Below, one piece after another: positions 6,284 through 13,613 of a stretch of 14,999 nt of DNA (the stretch's first letter is position 1; every line of letters begins with the position of its first letter). The stretch lies in assembly GCA_016209725.1 (NCBI GenBank), contig JACQVO010000150.1:1-14999 (forward strand), given 5' to 3'. The DNA comes from Candidatus Methylomirabilota bacterium. Its GTDB lineage: Bacteria; Methylomirabilota; Methylomirabilia; Methylomirabilales; 2-02-FULL-66-22. The notes under the pieces are model-generated. The model saw only the letters and a program-made list of their open reading frames with translations, ran no database searches and had not been told where the DNA came from. Both the position numbers and the translations under genes were made by a program.

Positions 6284-7159
6284 ATGAGTGGGATGATCGA
6301 GAGGTACGGGATGGGCTGGTTGCCCGACTATCCGGATTTCAGGGATTACACCCCTGTGCACGCAACTATCGCCCCGATGTTGAAAAAGGCCAGGGTGGCC
6401 GAATCGCCGAAGAGTCTGCCGGCCAGTGTGGATGTCCGGGCATGGTGTCCCCCGGTCGAGAACCAAGGGGCACTCGGTTCATGCACCGCCAACGCCGGTG
6501 TCGGCATGGTGGAGTATTTTGAGCGGAGGGCCTTCGGCAAGCACATCGACGCCTCCCGCCTCTTCCTCTACAAGGTCACCCGCAGCATGCTGCACTGGAC
6601 GGGAGACACGGGGGCCTTTCTCCGTACCACCATGGGGGCACTGGCCCTCTTCGGCGTTCCGCCCGAGGAATTCTGGCCATATGCGATCGGCGACTTCGAC
6701 AAAGAGCCGCCCGCTTTCTGCTATGCCTTTGCCCAGAATTACCAGGCGATCAGCTATTACCGTCTTGATCCGTCCGGGACTCCAAAGGATGTGCTGCTGA
6801 GCCGGATGAAGACAAATTTGGCCGGGGGCCTTCCTTCCATGTTCGGTTTCACAGTGTACAGTTCCTACACGCAGGCAGGCGCGACCGGCAAGATCCCGTA
6901 CCCGACCCCCGGCGAGAAGGTCGTCGGGGGTCACGCCGTCATGGCGGTCGGCTACGATGACTCCATGAAGATCAAGAACGGCAATTCCGGCGCTGCCGAG
7001 ACCACGGGGGCCCTCCTCATGCGGAACTCCTGGGGAGTGGGGTGGGGGAGCGGGGGCTACGGCTGGCTGCCGTATGAGTATGTCCTGCAGGGACTGGCTG
7101 TGGACTGGTGGTCGCTTCTGAAGACCGAGTGGATAGATACGGGGGCATTCAAGCTGTAG
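6284..7159 (+). CDS. C1 family (papain-like) cysteine peptidase
   Basis: 291 residues. The full papain set is visible: oxyanion glutamine Q61 (VENQGALGSC), nucleophile C67 (GSCTANA), catalytic H217 (GGHAVMAVGYDD) and N248 (MRNSWGVGWGSGGYGWLPYEYV). The N-terminus (GWLPDYPDFRDYTP) is the short lead-in seen in bacterial and archaeal C1 peptidases, not the long inhibitory propeptide of eukaryotic cathepsins. No signal peptide or membrane segment is present, so it probably works in the cytoplasm. Substrates are unknown. GGGAGGTGA (6269-6277) is a strong ribosome-binding site. It follows the broken response regulator and is convergent with the lipoprotein at 7225-7689. Confidence 0.9.
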   Translation: MSGMIERYGMGWLPDYPDFRDYTPVHATIAPMLKKARVAESPKSLPASVDVRAWCPPVENQGALGSCTANAGVGMVEYFERRAFGKHIDASRLFLYKVTRSMLHWTGDTGAFLRTTMGALALFGVPPEEFWPYAIGDFDKEPPAFCYAFAQNYQAISYYRLDPSGTPKDVLLSRMKTNLAGGLPSMFGFTVYSSYTQAGATGKIPYPTPGEKVVGGHAVMAVGYDDSMKIKNGNSGAAETTGALLMRNSWGVGWGSGGYGWLPYEYVLQGLAVDWWSLLKTEWIDTGAFKL

Positions 7160-7184
7160 TTGATGGGGAAGCATGCGAGGGCCA

Positions 7185-7213
7185 GGATTGGTTGGGGCCA
7201 AAGAGACCGATCC
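7185..7213. terminator. Weak hairpin between convergent genes
   Basis: GGATTGGT (7185-7192) and ACCGATCC (7206-7213) can form 8 pairs with one G-U wobble around a 13-base loop, in the gap between two converging genes. There is no U-tract on either side, so it is at best a poor intrinsic terminator. Confidence 0.25.
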
Positions 7214-7224
7214 TCCCATCCGCA

Positions 7225-7689
7225 CTACAATGGCCACTCCGTCTCACTCTTTACCACCACCACCCCACTGGTCCGATCCTGGACGTACGGCCGCCAGCCT
7301 GCCATCATCGATCCCGCGTAGATCTTATAGGTATGGCCCGCCAGGGCCTCGAACATCAAGACCACGTCGCCATAGTAAAACTGTCTGCACTCCCTCCCCC
7401 TGCTGACCTCCAAGTAATAGCAGATTTCGTGCGTATACCCGAATTGGGCCTGGTGTCTCCCCGGGAGCAACTGCAGCTCCACATCCGAAGCCCCCGCGGG
7501 GATCTTCTCGCCATCGACTGCCTTGATCACGATTGAATCATCGGCCCGCAACGTCGCGATCTGCGATCCGGGTAACGCGGGCCCAGGGTACAGCTTGATC
7601 GAGGGGGCTGCACAGGCAGCCGCAATTTGGGCGACCAGCGCGACACTGACCATTCCTTGAATGGAAACCCTTGAAGTTCGACATCTCAT
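7225..7689 (-). CDS. Small putative lipoprotein, unknown function
   Basis: 154 residues from ATG 7689, chosen because GAGG lies 9 bases upstream; ATG 7704 would add five residues. The signal peptide MRCRTSRVSIQGMVSVALVAQIAAAC ends in a relaxed lipobox (A-A-A-C). The mature part begins APSIKLYPGPALPGSQIATL and holds the strand pattern VDGEKIPAGASDVELQLLPG; this start-and-repeat style recurs in short bacterial lipoproteins of unknown role. The rest is beta-rich (HEICYYLEVSRGRECRQFYYGDVVLMFEALAGHTYKIYAG). A promoter lies at 7773-7801, so it is probably monocistronic. Confidence 0.75.
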   Translation of the reverse strand: MRCRTSRVSIQGMVSVALVAQIAAACAAPSIKLYPGPALPGSQIATLRADDSIVIKAVDGEKIPAGASDVELQLLPGRHQAQFGYTHEICYYLEVSRGRECRQFYYGDVVLMFEALAGHTYKIYAGSMMAGWRPYVQDRTSGVVVVKSETEWPL

Positions 7690-7772
7690 AGCTGCGTTCC
7701 TCATCCCTCAGCCTACCCCCCCAAGAGGCTGAGCGACGGGAGCAACCGGAGCGAACGATTCGGCTCCCCGTT

Positions 7773-7802
7773 ATTCTAGGTCTTGCCCCGTTGGGAGGCA
7801 AG
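7773..7802 (-). promoter_or_regulatory. Promoter with overlapping palindrome (putative operator)
   Basis: On the minus strand TTGCCT (7796-7801), 17-base spacer, TAGAAT (7773-7778; five of six -10 matches). A 6-bp inverted repeat CTTGCC (7782-7787) / GGCAAG (7797-7802) overlaps the -35 and spacer. A protein bound there would block RNA polymerase. It serves the lipoprotein gene starting at 7689. Confidence 0.5.
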
Positions 7803-7884
7803 TCAGCAACAGGGAAGCCCACCGATCCGAAGACCTGGGACCGGCGGGAGAGAGAGTACTCCTATGCGGTTGTCGGCACGCGGG

Positions 7885-8509
7885 TCAGACGAGCCCCATG
7901 ATGCGCCAGAAAACAACGCTCGTTGCGAGCGCAAGCAGGGTCAGTACGCCGTAGGCCAGCGCGGCGTGCCGGGCCTGGGCGTGGCTGAAAAGCTCGCCAC
8001 CGGTGCCATGGTAGAGCGCGAGATACGTGGTGCTCTGATACGGCAGGAAGAAGCCGTTGCAGGCGATCAGCGCCACCAGCCCGACCACGAGCGGACTGAT
8101 ACCCGCCTGGGCCGCCACCGGTCCGAGGGCAATGGTGATCAACGGCGCGGCGGCCTGCCAGCGAAGCACCAGGCTGACGGCAAAGCACAGCAGCGTGAGC
8201 ACGGCGATGAACAGGACCGGGGTGGCCGTGAGATCACCCACAGCGCCGGTCATCGTCCGGGCCAGCCAGCGGTCCACCCGGGTGCCGGTGAACACGTCAG
8301 CGATGCTGGCGAGCACCCCGAAGAACAAGGCGAAGCTCCAGTTGACTTCCCGCAGCGTCCCTGCGGTCACCACGCCGGCCGCCGCCAGCACGGTGAGGGC
8401 GAGCACCGCCACCCAGGCCGGTTCGGCCCCGTGGAGCGGCTGGCTGACGAACCCCAGCAGCAGAGCGGCGCCCACTGCCAGCGAGATCCGCTCGTTGCGG
8501 GACGGGGGG
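7885..8509 (-). CDS. SLC13-type permease segment, C-terminal half
   Basis: This segment resumes at LPVVPPSRNERISLAVGAAL and carries the second half of the carrier: helices AWVAVLALTVLAAAGVVTAG, VNWSFALFFGVLASIADVF, ATPVLFIAVLTLLCFAVSLV, APLITIALGPVAAQAGISP, LVVGLVALIACNGFFLPYQS and AALAYGVLTLLALATSVVFW. NWSFALFFGVLASIADVF and the FLPYQSTTYLALY loop correspond to the second pseudo-symmetric repeat of the family. It ends MGLV at the TGA. Confidence 0.7.
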
Positions 8510-8539
8510 ACAACAGGGAGCGCTGGAATTCCAGGGAGC

Positions 8540-9507
8540 TCCGGAGCCGACCCGTCTGCCTCTCCTCTTCAGCTCGCGGCCGGTACAGCCACATGACCGC
8601 GCCGACGAGACCCACGAGCAGCAACACGTTGGGAGGGGCGGCGTAGACGGCCCAGGTGATCCAGTCGAGGCCGCTGCGGGTGTCCGGGGGGAGTACCGCA
8701 AACACCAGCACGGCGGTGGTGGAACTGGTGAGAAACACCGCCGCCATCTGACCGAAGCCGATGAGCGCTGCCATGCAGAGACCTGCTGCAGGGCGGGAGC
8801 CGGGCGCATGCCCGAGCGCCTCCACCAACTCCCTGAGCGCGGGTGCGATCATGGTCACCCTCCCGGTGGGGTTGGGTACGGCGGGCCCCATGAGGACGCC
8901 GGCGAGGCTCAGTGCCAGCACCCGGCCGGGAAAGCCGCCGCGGGTGCGGGCGACGGTCCACAAGGCCAGCCGGTAGAGCACGCCTGAGGAGGCAATGCCG
9001 GCGCCTACCGCGAGCACGCTCACCACCAGCACCCAGCTCGCCGACGAAAACCGTGCCAGCGCCACCCTGGTCGGTGCCACACCGCCCAGCACCCAGGCAC
9101 CGGCCAGGACCAGCGCCAGGATGCCCTCCGGCAGGGCGTCCACGGCAAGCACGGGCACTCCCGCGACAAGGAGCGCCAGGGCGTGCCAGCCCGACGCTGA
9201 CAAGCCGTCCGGTGGGGGGATGAGCCAGCCGGATAGCACGATCACGCCCGCCAGCACCCCGCTCATGGCAGAGCGGTTCGCTACCCACCCGCGCCGAGGC
9301 GAGCCTTCGGAGGGGGACGCATGTGCTTCCTGGAGTGCGCCTCCGGGGATCGCGGCCTGGCTCGCCGCAGGGGTGGCGGCTTTCCCGCCACGAGAATCCG
9401 AGGCCTGCAGGCGGCGGCTCAGGGTCGCCGCGATTGCGAGCGCCACGTCCGGCTTCTGGCGCACCAGGTCCAGGAAGCGGACGCGATCCAAGCGCAGCAG
9501 CTCGCCG
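8540..9507 (-). CDS. SLC13-type permease segment, N-terminal half
   Basis: This middle-frame segment finishes the cNMP domain (GELLRLDRVRFLDLVRQKPD, ALAIAATLSRRLQA) and runs through a linker into the membrane part. Hydrophobic segments include MSGVLAGVIVLSGWLIPPP, WHALALLVAGVPVLAVDALP, GILALVLAGAWVLGGVAP, SASWVLVVSVLAVGAGIASS, VLALSLAGVLMGPAVPNP, AAVFLTSSTTAVLVFAVLP and APPNVLLLVGLVGAVMWLY. LPEGILALVLAGAW and AVFLTSSTTA are typical of DASS/SLC13 carriers. The frame is lost before 8510. Confidence 0.65.
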
Positions 9508-9508
9508 T

Positions 9509-9858
9509 TCCGTCTCGGCACGGATGGTGGCGGTCCGGGGACTGCTGGTGAGCAGAGCCATCTCACCGAGTGGATCGCCGGGACCGAGAATGTTCACCCG
9601 GGTCTCGCCGATGTCCGCTCCGGTGGACACGTAGACCCCGAAGTTGCCCCGAGCCACCAGATAGAACGCACCCCCCGGGTCGCCTTGACGAAACAACTCT
9701 CTCCCGCTCGTCAAGGGTACCGGTACGAGATGCGCGGCGAGCCTTGCCAGGGTGATGCGATCCAGGCCCGCGAACAGCTCGACTCGAGCGAGCAGATCGG
9801 CGTGCTCGACACTGGGTGATTCGCCCATCGGATCGTGGGGGTCAGGTCCTGCGATCAC
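9509..9858 (-). CDS. cNMP-binding (Crp-like) domain segment of the broken permease
   Basis: This segment encodes roughly residues 1-117. The domain begins at ARVELFAGLDRITLARLAAH and shows the beta-roll sequence GRELFRQGDPGGAFYLVARG. The phosphate-binding cassette is GEMALLTSSPRTATIRAE, whose GE, A and PR-T are the conserved cAMP/cGMP contacts. Beyond about 9508 this frame turns into Arg/Pro-rich nonsense down to about 8569. Confidence 0.7.
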
Positions 9859-9971
9859 AGATATTCACTGTGCTTTCATGCATGGCGCGACCGCATCCAC
9901 GAGGGGTCCGGGGAAGCTGTCGGGCGAACGAGCCGCAGAGCGGATGATGAGTGCGCTGGTTGGGAGTGTGA

Positions 9972-10898
9972 TCACTCCGCTTCGAGCACCCGGCGGATTG
10001 CAGCCTCGGGCACGCGAATCTCGACGCCCGCGCGTTCCTCCTGCAGGAGCATGGCGACTCGCGAGTCGCGCTCGCCCCAGCCGCGGTTGAGCGCCTCGGT
10101 CATCTCTTCAAGCGTGATGTTGGCGAGCCGCAACGGCACCTTGTGCTCGCGTCCGAGGGCGGTTGCCAGGCCGACATCCTTGTGCGCCAGCCGCAGGGCG
10201 AACGCCGCCGGCTCGAACGTGCCGGGCAGAAACTGATCGATCAGCCCCTCGAAGGTGCGGCGCCGCCCGACCGCACCCTGCCGTACGGCTTTCCACAGCG
10301 CGAGCGGATCGACGCCCGCCTTGACCCCCAGCGTGAACACTTCGGCCAGCGCCGTCTGGATGACGTAGCCGGCGCAGTTGTGGACCAGCTTCGCCACCGA
10401 GCCTGCCCCGATGGGGCCGACGTAACAAGGGCGATCGCCGATGGCCTCAAGCACCGGCCGGTGCCGCTCGAAGACGGCCTCGTCGCCTCCGACCCAGAGC
10501 GCGAGCCGGCGGCTCTCGGCCCCGCGTGGGCCGCCGCTCACCGGCGCGTCCAGCATGTGGATCCCCTGCGCCCCGAACACCTCGTGGAGCCGGCGCACGA
10601 GCCCGGGGGCGTTGGTCGTGAGGTCGAAGTACACCTTGCCGGCCGAAAGTCCCGCCAGGAGCCCGTCCTCTCCGAGCGCGACGGCCTCCACTTCCACCGG
10701 GCCCGGCAGCGACGTGAACACCACGTCCGTTGCCTCGGCCACGCCTCGTGGCGTATCGGCCCAGCCCGCGCCGGCCTCGCGGTGGGGCGTCGCCGCCTCG
10801 CGGCGGACGTCGTGGACCACCAGATCGTGGCCCGCCTTGATCAGGTTGGCCGCCATGTGCCGCCCCATGGTGCCGAGACCGATGAACCCGACTCTCAT
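9972..10898 (-). CDS. NAD(P)-dependent beta-hydroxyacid dehydrogenase (HIBADH family)
   Basis: 308 residues, the usual length. The Rossmann motif GLGTMG (7-12) starts the protein. The substrate motif is D117-A-P-V-S121-G-G123 and the catalytic lysine is K170 with N174 (GSVAKLVHNCAG), matching the family's Ser/Lys/Asn set. The C-terminal helical domain carries the HKDVGLATALGRE signature. An aspartate (D30, VVHDVRREA) at the end of the second strand, where NADP-preferring members have arginine, hints at NAD. Family members oxidise 3-hydroxyisobutyrate, tartronate semialdehyde, 4-hydroxybutyrate and similar acids; the substrate here cannot be assigned. GAGGTGA lies 5 bases before the ATG. An open frame upstream overlaps the start by ATGA, but that frame looks like noise. 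Confidence 0.92.
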   Translation of the reverse strand: MRVGFIGLGTMGRHMAANLIKAGHDLVVHDVRREAATPHREAGAGWADTPRGVAEATDVVFTSLPGPVEVEAVALGEDGLLAGLSAGKVYFDLTTNAPGLVRRLHEVFGAQGIHMLDAPVSGGPRGAESRRLALWVGGDEAVFERHRPVLEAIGDRPCYVGPIGAGSVAKLVHNCAGYVIQTALAEVFTLGVKAGVDPLALWKAVRQGAVGRRRTFEGLIDQFLPGTFEPAAFALRLAHKDVGLATALGREHKVPLRLANITLEEMTEALNRGWGERDSRVAMLLQEERAGVEIRVPEAAIRRVLEAE

Positions 10899-11142
10899 GG
10901 CTTCACCTCATCGAAGACCTGGTGCGGCCTGGGGCTCGCCCTCCTCGCCGCCGGCCAGCCCGCAGAGAAACAGAAGGCCAGGAGGGCGATCCGAATGCGG
11001 TCCGTGGCCACCTCCGTCACCTTGCAGTCAATCCTGCCTCGCAGTCCCCATCCCCCGGGACGGGACCTGTCCGAGGAGGTGAGGTCGGCAAGGAACACAC
11101 AGCGGCAATGTCCCGGCTCCTCGCGGGACTCACGGCGTTGAG

Positions 11143-12009
11143 TCACCAGTCGATCGGCTGGAGGGACTTGTCCGTCACGAACTTCGTGATCCACTCGAGC
11201 AAGAAGGAGTGCCGGTTGACTTCAAACTCTTTGCGGGAGACCTTGGCCCTCACGAGCCCCATGGCGCTTCCGTTCAGAAACTCGACCGATTTGACGGAGA
11301 CATAGTTGATGTCTGTGTTTACAATTCCTCGAGAACCGAACGTGCCCCAGAGATCCACATTGTCGAAATCGGTCACTTCGAGGCCATGGCTCTTCATCGC
11401 CAGCGAGAAGGCGAAGGATCCATAGAAGACCAGCGCCTTGGCATGCTGGCACATCCCCTGGCGGACGACGCCAAAGCCCAGCCCCTTGTTCAGTGGCAGC
11501 CGCACCTCGGGTTTCTCGAACGCCACCTGATAGCGCGGGCGCGCGCGATCCTTGCGGGTCAGATGGATCCGCACAATCTGGCGCGGAAACTCCGGGTCGC
11601 TGAAGACCTGGCTCGAAAGCAACAGAGCGAGCGCCTTGGGAACGTCAAACGTGATCTCGTTGCCGGGATGCGAGGCGTGCTGGGAAACATGAAACAGCAG
11701 CGAATAGAATTGTTCCAGCTTGGATCTGGGGGCCGAAGGATCGAAGAGGGCTGCCAGTGCCTGGTCCAGCGTGCGGGTCGTCCCCCGGAAGAGCTTCGCC
11801 TGGTGGTCGTCCTCCAGTGCATGGACGTCCTGCAGGACCTGCGCCACGTCCACCGGGGCGGGTGTAGTCACCGCCTGTTCGGACTGGCAGCCCGCGGGGA
11901 CCGGCAAAGGCGGCAGCGCGGGCGGGGACTGGGAAGGGGCGATCCGCGGGCAGGACACGGCCGCCCCGAGGCACACCGCAACGAAAAGACACGGCAGTCG
12001 TTTGCGCAT
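11143..12009 (-). CDS. Exported protein of unknown function, possible lipoprotein
   Basis: 288 residues from ATG 12009, chosen because MRKRLPCLFVAVCLGAAVSC is a proper signal peptide; ATG 12069 would put 20 non-signal residues in front. C20 after A-V-S could be lipidated (relaxed lipobox). A Pro/Ala-rich linker (residues 21-50) precedes a globular part with a helical region (VAQVLQDVHALEDDHQAKLF, LEQFYSLLFHVSQH) and then a strand-rich region (KALALLLSSQVFSDPEFPRQ, PRYQVAFEKPEVRLPLNKGL, EVTDFDNVDLWGTFGSRGIV). I recognise no family. There is no strong Shine-Dalgarno site at either start. It is upstream of and co-oriented with the dehydrogenase, but 244 bp apart. Confidence 0.75.
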   Translation of the reverse strand: MRKRLPCLFVAVCLGAAVSCPRIAPSQSPPALPPLPVPAGCQSEQAVTTPAPVDVAQVLQDVHALEDDHQAKLFRGTTRTLDQALAALFDPSAPRSKLEQFYSLLFHVSQHASHPGNEITFDVPKALALLLSSQVFSDPEFPRQIVRIHLTRKDRARPRYQVAFEKPEVRLPLNKGLGFGVVRQGMCQHAKALVFYGSFAFSLAMKSHGLEVTDFDNVDLWGTFGSRGIVNTDINYVSVKSVEFLNGSAMGLVRAKVSRKEFEVNRHSFLLEWITKFVTDKSLQPIDW

Positions 12010-12357
12010 AGACCGATCAGCGATACCGCCCCGGTCAACCAGGGAGACTCGCGAGCGAAAAGGAGCCATGATCCAGCCCTGTAACGAGTCAGCACGGTCG
12101 CTGCAACGGACAGGGCATTGCCTTCAACGGTGGGCAAACCTGGCTGTCCCGGCTAGGTTCGTGTCCTTGTAGCAGGTGCCCCTCGCTCCAGTCAAGCGGC
12201 GAGTCACCGGTACGACCTCCTCAATTGGATCGGGCGAGTCGCAGGGGGACGTTCTCCCGCACGGGCCACTGCCTCCCCGCATCGCACAAGGGGACTCTTC
12301 TGTGCCACCCAATGACCCATCCCTGGTGCGCCGACGCGCGCCCACTCCAATCCTCTA

Positions 12358-12507
12358 GTGTACTGTCTCAGAAATGGCTTTACAGGGAGCGCGTTCGGGC
12401 TGAGCCCTTCGACTCCGCTCAGGACATGCTTGTCGAAGCCCGGATTCCACACCCTTCGACAGGCTCAGGGTGAACGGAATTGTAAAGGTATTTGAGAGTC
12501 ACTACAC
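12358..12507. mobile_element. 150-bp MITE-like element with 27-bp imperfect terminal inverted repeats
   Basis: The left end (12358-12384, starts GTGTACTGTCTC, ends CTTTACA) and the complement of the right end (12481-12507, starts GTGTAGTGACTC, ends CTTTACA) agree at 21 of 27 positions. The interior has nested palindromes: CCTTCGAC at 12406-12413 and 12453-12460, GTCGAAG at 12432-12438, and CTGAGCC (12400-12406) pairing with GGCTCAG (12462-12468). CCTTCGACAGGCTCAGGG is a motif I recall as repeated in many environmental bacterial genomes. There is no coding capacity and no clear target-site duplication (left flank CTCTA, right flank GAGTT), so it would need a transposase in trans. Confidence 0.6.
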
Positions 12508-12542
12508 GAGTTCAGGTCGGGGCGAGCCTCTGGTCTGGACAC

Positions 12543-12561
12543 TAGTTGACCTAGTCAATTA
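12543..12561. promoter_or_regulatory. MarR-type palindromic operator
   Basis: TAGTTGACCTAGTCAATTA is a 19-bp inverted repeat with seven of eight arm positions paired and a perfect TTGAC/GTCAA core, the usual geometry of MarR-family sites. It overlaps the -35 TTGACC (12546-12551) of a promoter whose -10 would be TATACT (12567-12572, short 15-base spacer). The MarR-GNAT gene begins 75 bases later, so autorepression is the natural reading. Confidence 0.6.
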
Positions 12562-12635
12562 TATAGTATACTCTGGCACCTGAATACTTGACCACGGCAT
12601 ATTAATGGCAGTCGCGGCCACCCGGGAGGACGAAC

Positions 12636-13568
12636 ATGGCCAAGGCCGAACTCGATCAGCAGGTGAATGCAGTGCGGCGCTTCAACCGGTTCTACACCAA
12701 GCGGATCGGCGTATTGCACGAAGGACTCCTGGGCAGTGCGTTGTCTCTGACCGAGGTGCGTGTGCTCTATGAGTTGGCCCACCGCGAGCACCCCACCGCA
12801 GCCGAACTCGCGAAGGAGTTGGAATTGGACGCGGGCTATCTGAGCCGCATCCTCCGGGGCTTCAAGAAGCGCGGCCTGATCGCCAAAACGCCCTCCAGGA
12901 CTGACGGCCGGCAAAATCTCTTGTCGCTGACCGCGAGAGGACGGGAAGCCTTTGCCCCGCTCAATCAACGTTCCCATGACGAGGTCGCGGCGATGCTGGG
13001 CATGCTGTCTGCGGGCGAGCAGCGGCATTTGATCGAAGCGATGCAGACCATTGAAACCCTGCTCGGCGCTGGTCAACCCGAACCGAAGGTTCCGTACCTC
13101 CTGCGGCCCCACCAGCCGGGCGACATGGGCTGGGTCGTCCACCGCCACGGCGTGCTGTACGCCCGCGAGTACGGCTGGGACGAGACCTTCGAGGCATTGG
13201 TCGCAGAGATCGCGGCGAAGTTCATCCAGGGATTTGACCCGAAGCGGGAGCGCTGCTGGATCGCCGAGCGGGCGGGCGAGATCGTCGGTTCCGTCTTCCT
13301 CGTCAAGCAGTCGGCCAGCGTGGCCAAGCTGCGCCTCATGTACGTCGAGCCGAAGGCGCGGGGCCTCGGCATCGGAAGCCGCCTGGTGCAGGAGTGCATC
13401 CGCTTCGCCCGCCAGGTGGGCTACCGGAAGATCACGCTGTGGACCAACAGTGTGCTCCATGCCGCCCGCCACATCTACCGGAAGGCCGGCTTTCACCTGG
13501 TCCGGGAGGAGCCGCACCACAGCTTCGGCCACGATCTCATAGGGGAGACGTGGGAGCTGGAGCTGTGA
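12636..13568 (+). CDS. MarR-family regulator fused to GNAT acetyltransferase
   Basis: 310 residues in two domains. Residues about 1-145 are a MarR winged helix: recognition region TAAELAKELELDAGYLSRIL and GFKKRGLI, wing SRTDGRQNLLSLTARGREAF. Residues about 150-310 are a GNAT fold: MYVEPKARGLGIGSRLVQEC carries the acetyl-CoA pyrophosphate loop (RxxGxG), followed by GYRKITLWTNSVLHAARHIY and RKAGF. This fusion type is a known bacterial architecture; it should bind DNA as a dimer and transfer acetyl groups to an unknown amine. GGGAGGA (12624-12630) is a good ribosome-binding site. The palindrome at 12543-12561 is its likely site. The EamA-type exporter follows closely and may be co-transcribed. 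Confidence 0.92.
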   Translation: MAKAELDQQVNAVRRFNRFYTKRIGVLHEGLLGSALSLTEVRVLYELAHREHPTAAELAKELELDAGYLSRILRGFKKRGLIAKTPSRTDGRQNLLSLTARGREAFAPLNQRSHDEVAAMLGMLSAGEQRHLIEAMQTIETLLGAGQPEPKVPYLLRPHQPGDMGWVVHRHGVLYAREYGWDETFEALVAEIAAKFIQGFDPKRERCWIAERAGEIVGSVFLVKQSASVAKLRLMYVEPKARGLGIGSRLVQECIRFARQVGYRKITLWTNSVLHAARHIYRKAGFHLVREEPHHSFGHDLIGETWELEL

Positions 13569-13613
13569 GCGTTGCCTCTCTCGAGCCAACCTCATGATGT
13601 GGGCGCGACGGTG

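Larger units (their letters stand above)
7885..9858 (-). pseudogene. cNMP-binding domain / SLC13 (DASS-type) permease fusion, broken by two frameshifts
   Basis: The locus spans exactly 658 codons from GTG 9858 to TGA 7885. It encodes an N-terminal cyclic-nucleotide-binding domain followed by a membrane permease of the SLC13/DASS-ArsB/NhaD type. Homology-like sequence jumps frame twice. Near 9508, GAGACGGAACGG on the coding strand has one base too many for the expected AETDGELLRLDRVRFL. Between about 8510 and 8555 a base is missing (or two are extra), after which the original frame resumes. The shifts cancel, so the last segment is in the same frame as the first. The intact form would be an ion-coupled anion or dicarboxylate carrier gated or regulated by a cytosolic nucleotide sensor. 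No ribosome-binding site is clear at the GTG; ATG 9828 is an alternative. It may be a pseudogene, or a functional gene with consensus errors. Confidence 0.75.
12010..12635. other. Divergent intergenic region
   Basis: This separates the leftward exported-protein gene from the rightward MarR-GNAT gene. It contains a 150-bp MITE-like element (12358-12507) and a MarR-type operator/promoter (12543-12572). The stretch 12070-12357 shows no gene, and I see nothing else in it that I can interpret. Confidence 0.6.

Noticed and set aside
7783..8646. Plus-strand open frame of 287 codons
   Set aside because: Antisense to the permease C-terminal half; Gln/His/Arg-rich, no family signal.
10143..11141. Plus-strand open frame of 332 codons
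   Set aside because: Antisense to the dehydrogenase, which has all its family motifs.
10895..11194. Minus-strand frame overlapping the dehydrogenase start by ATGA
   Set aside because: The overlap looks like translational coupling, but the frame overlaps the end of the exported-protein gene, lacks a ribosome-binding site and has no protein-like pattern apart from one short hydrophobic run.
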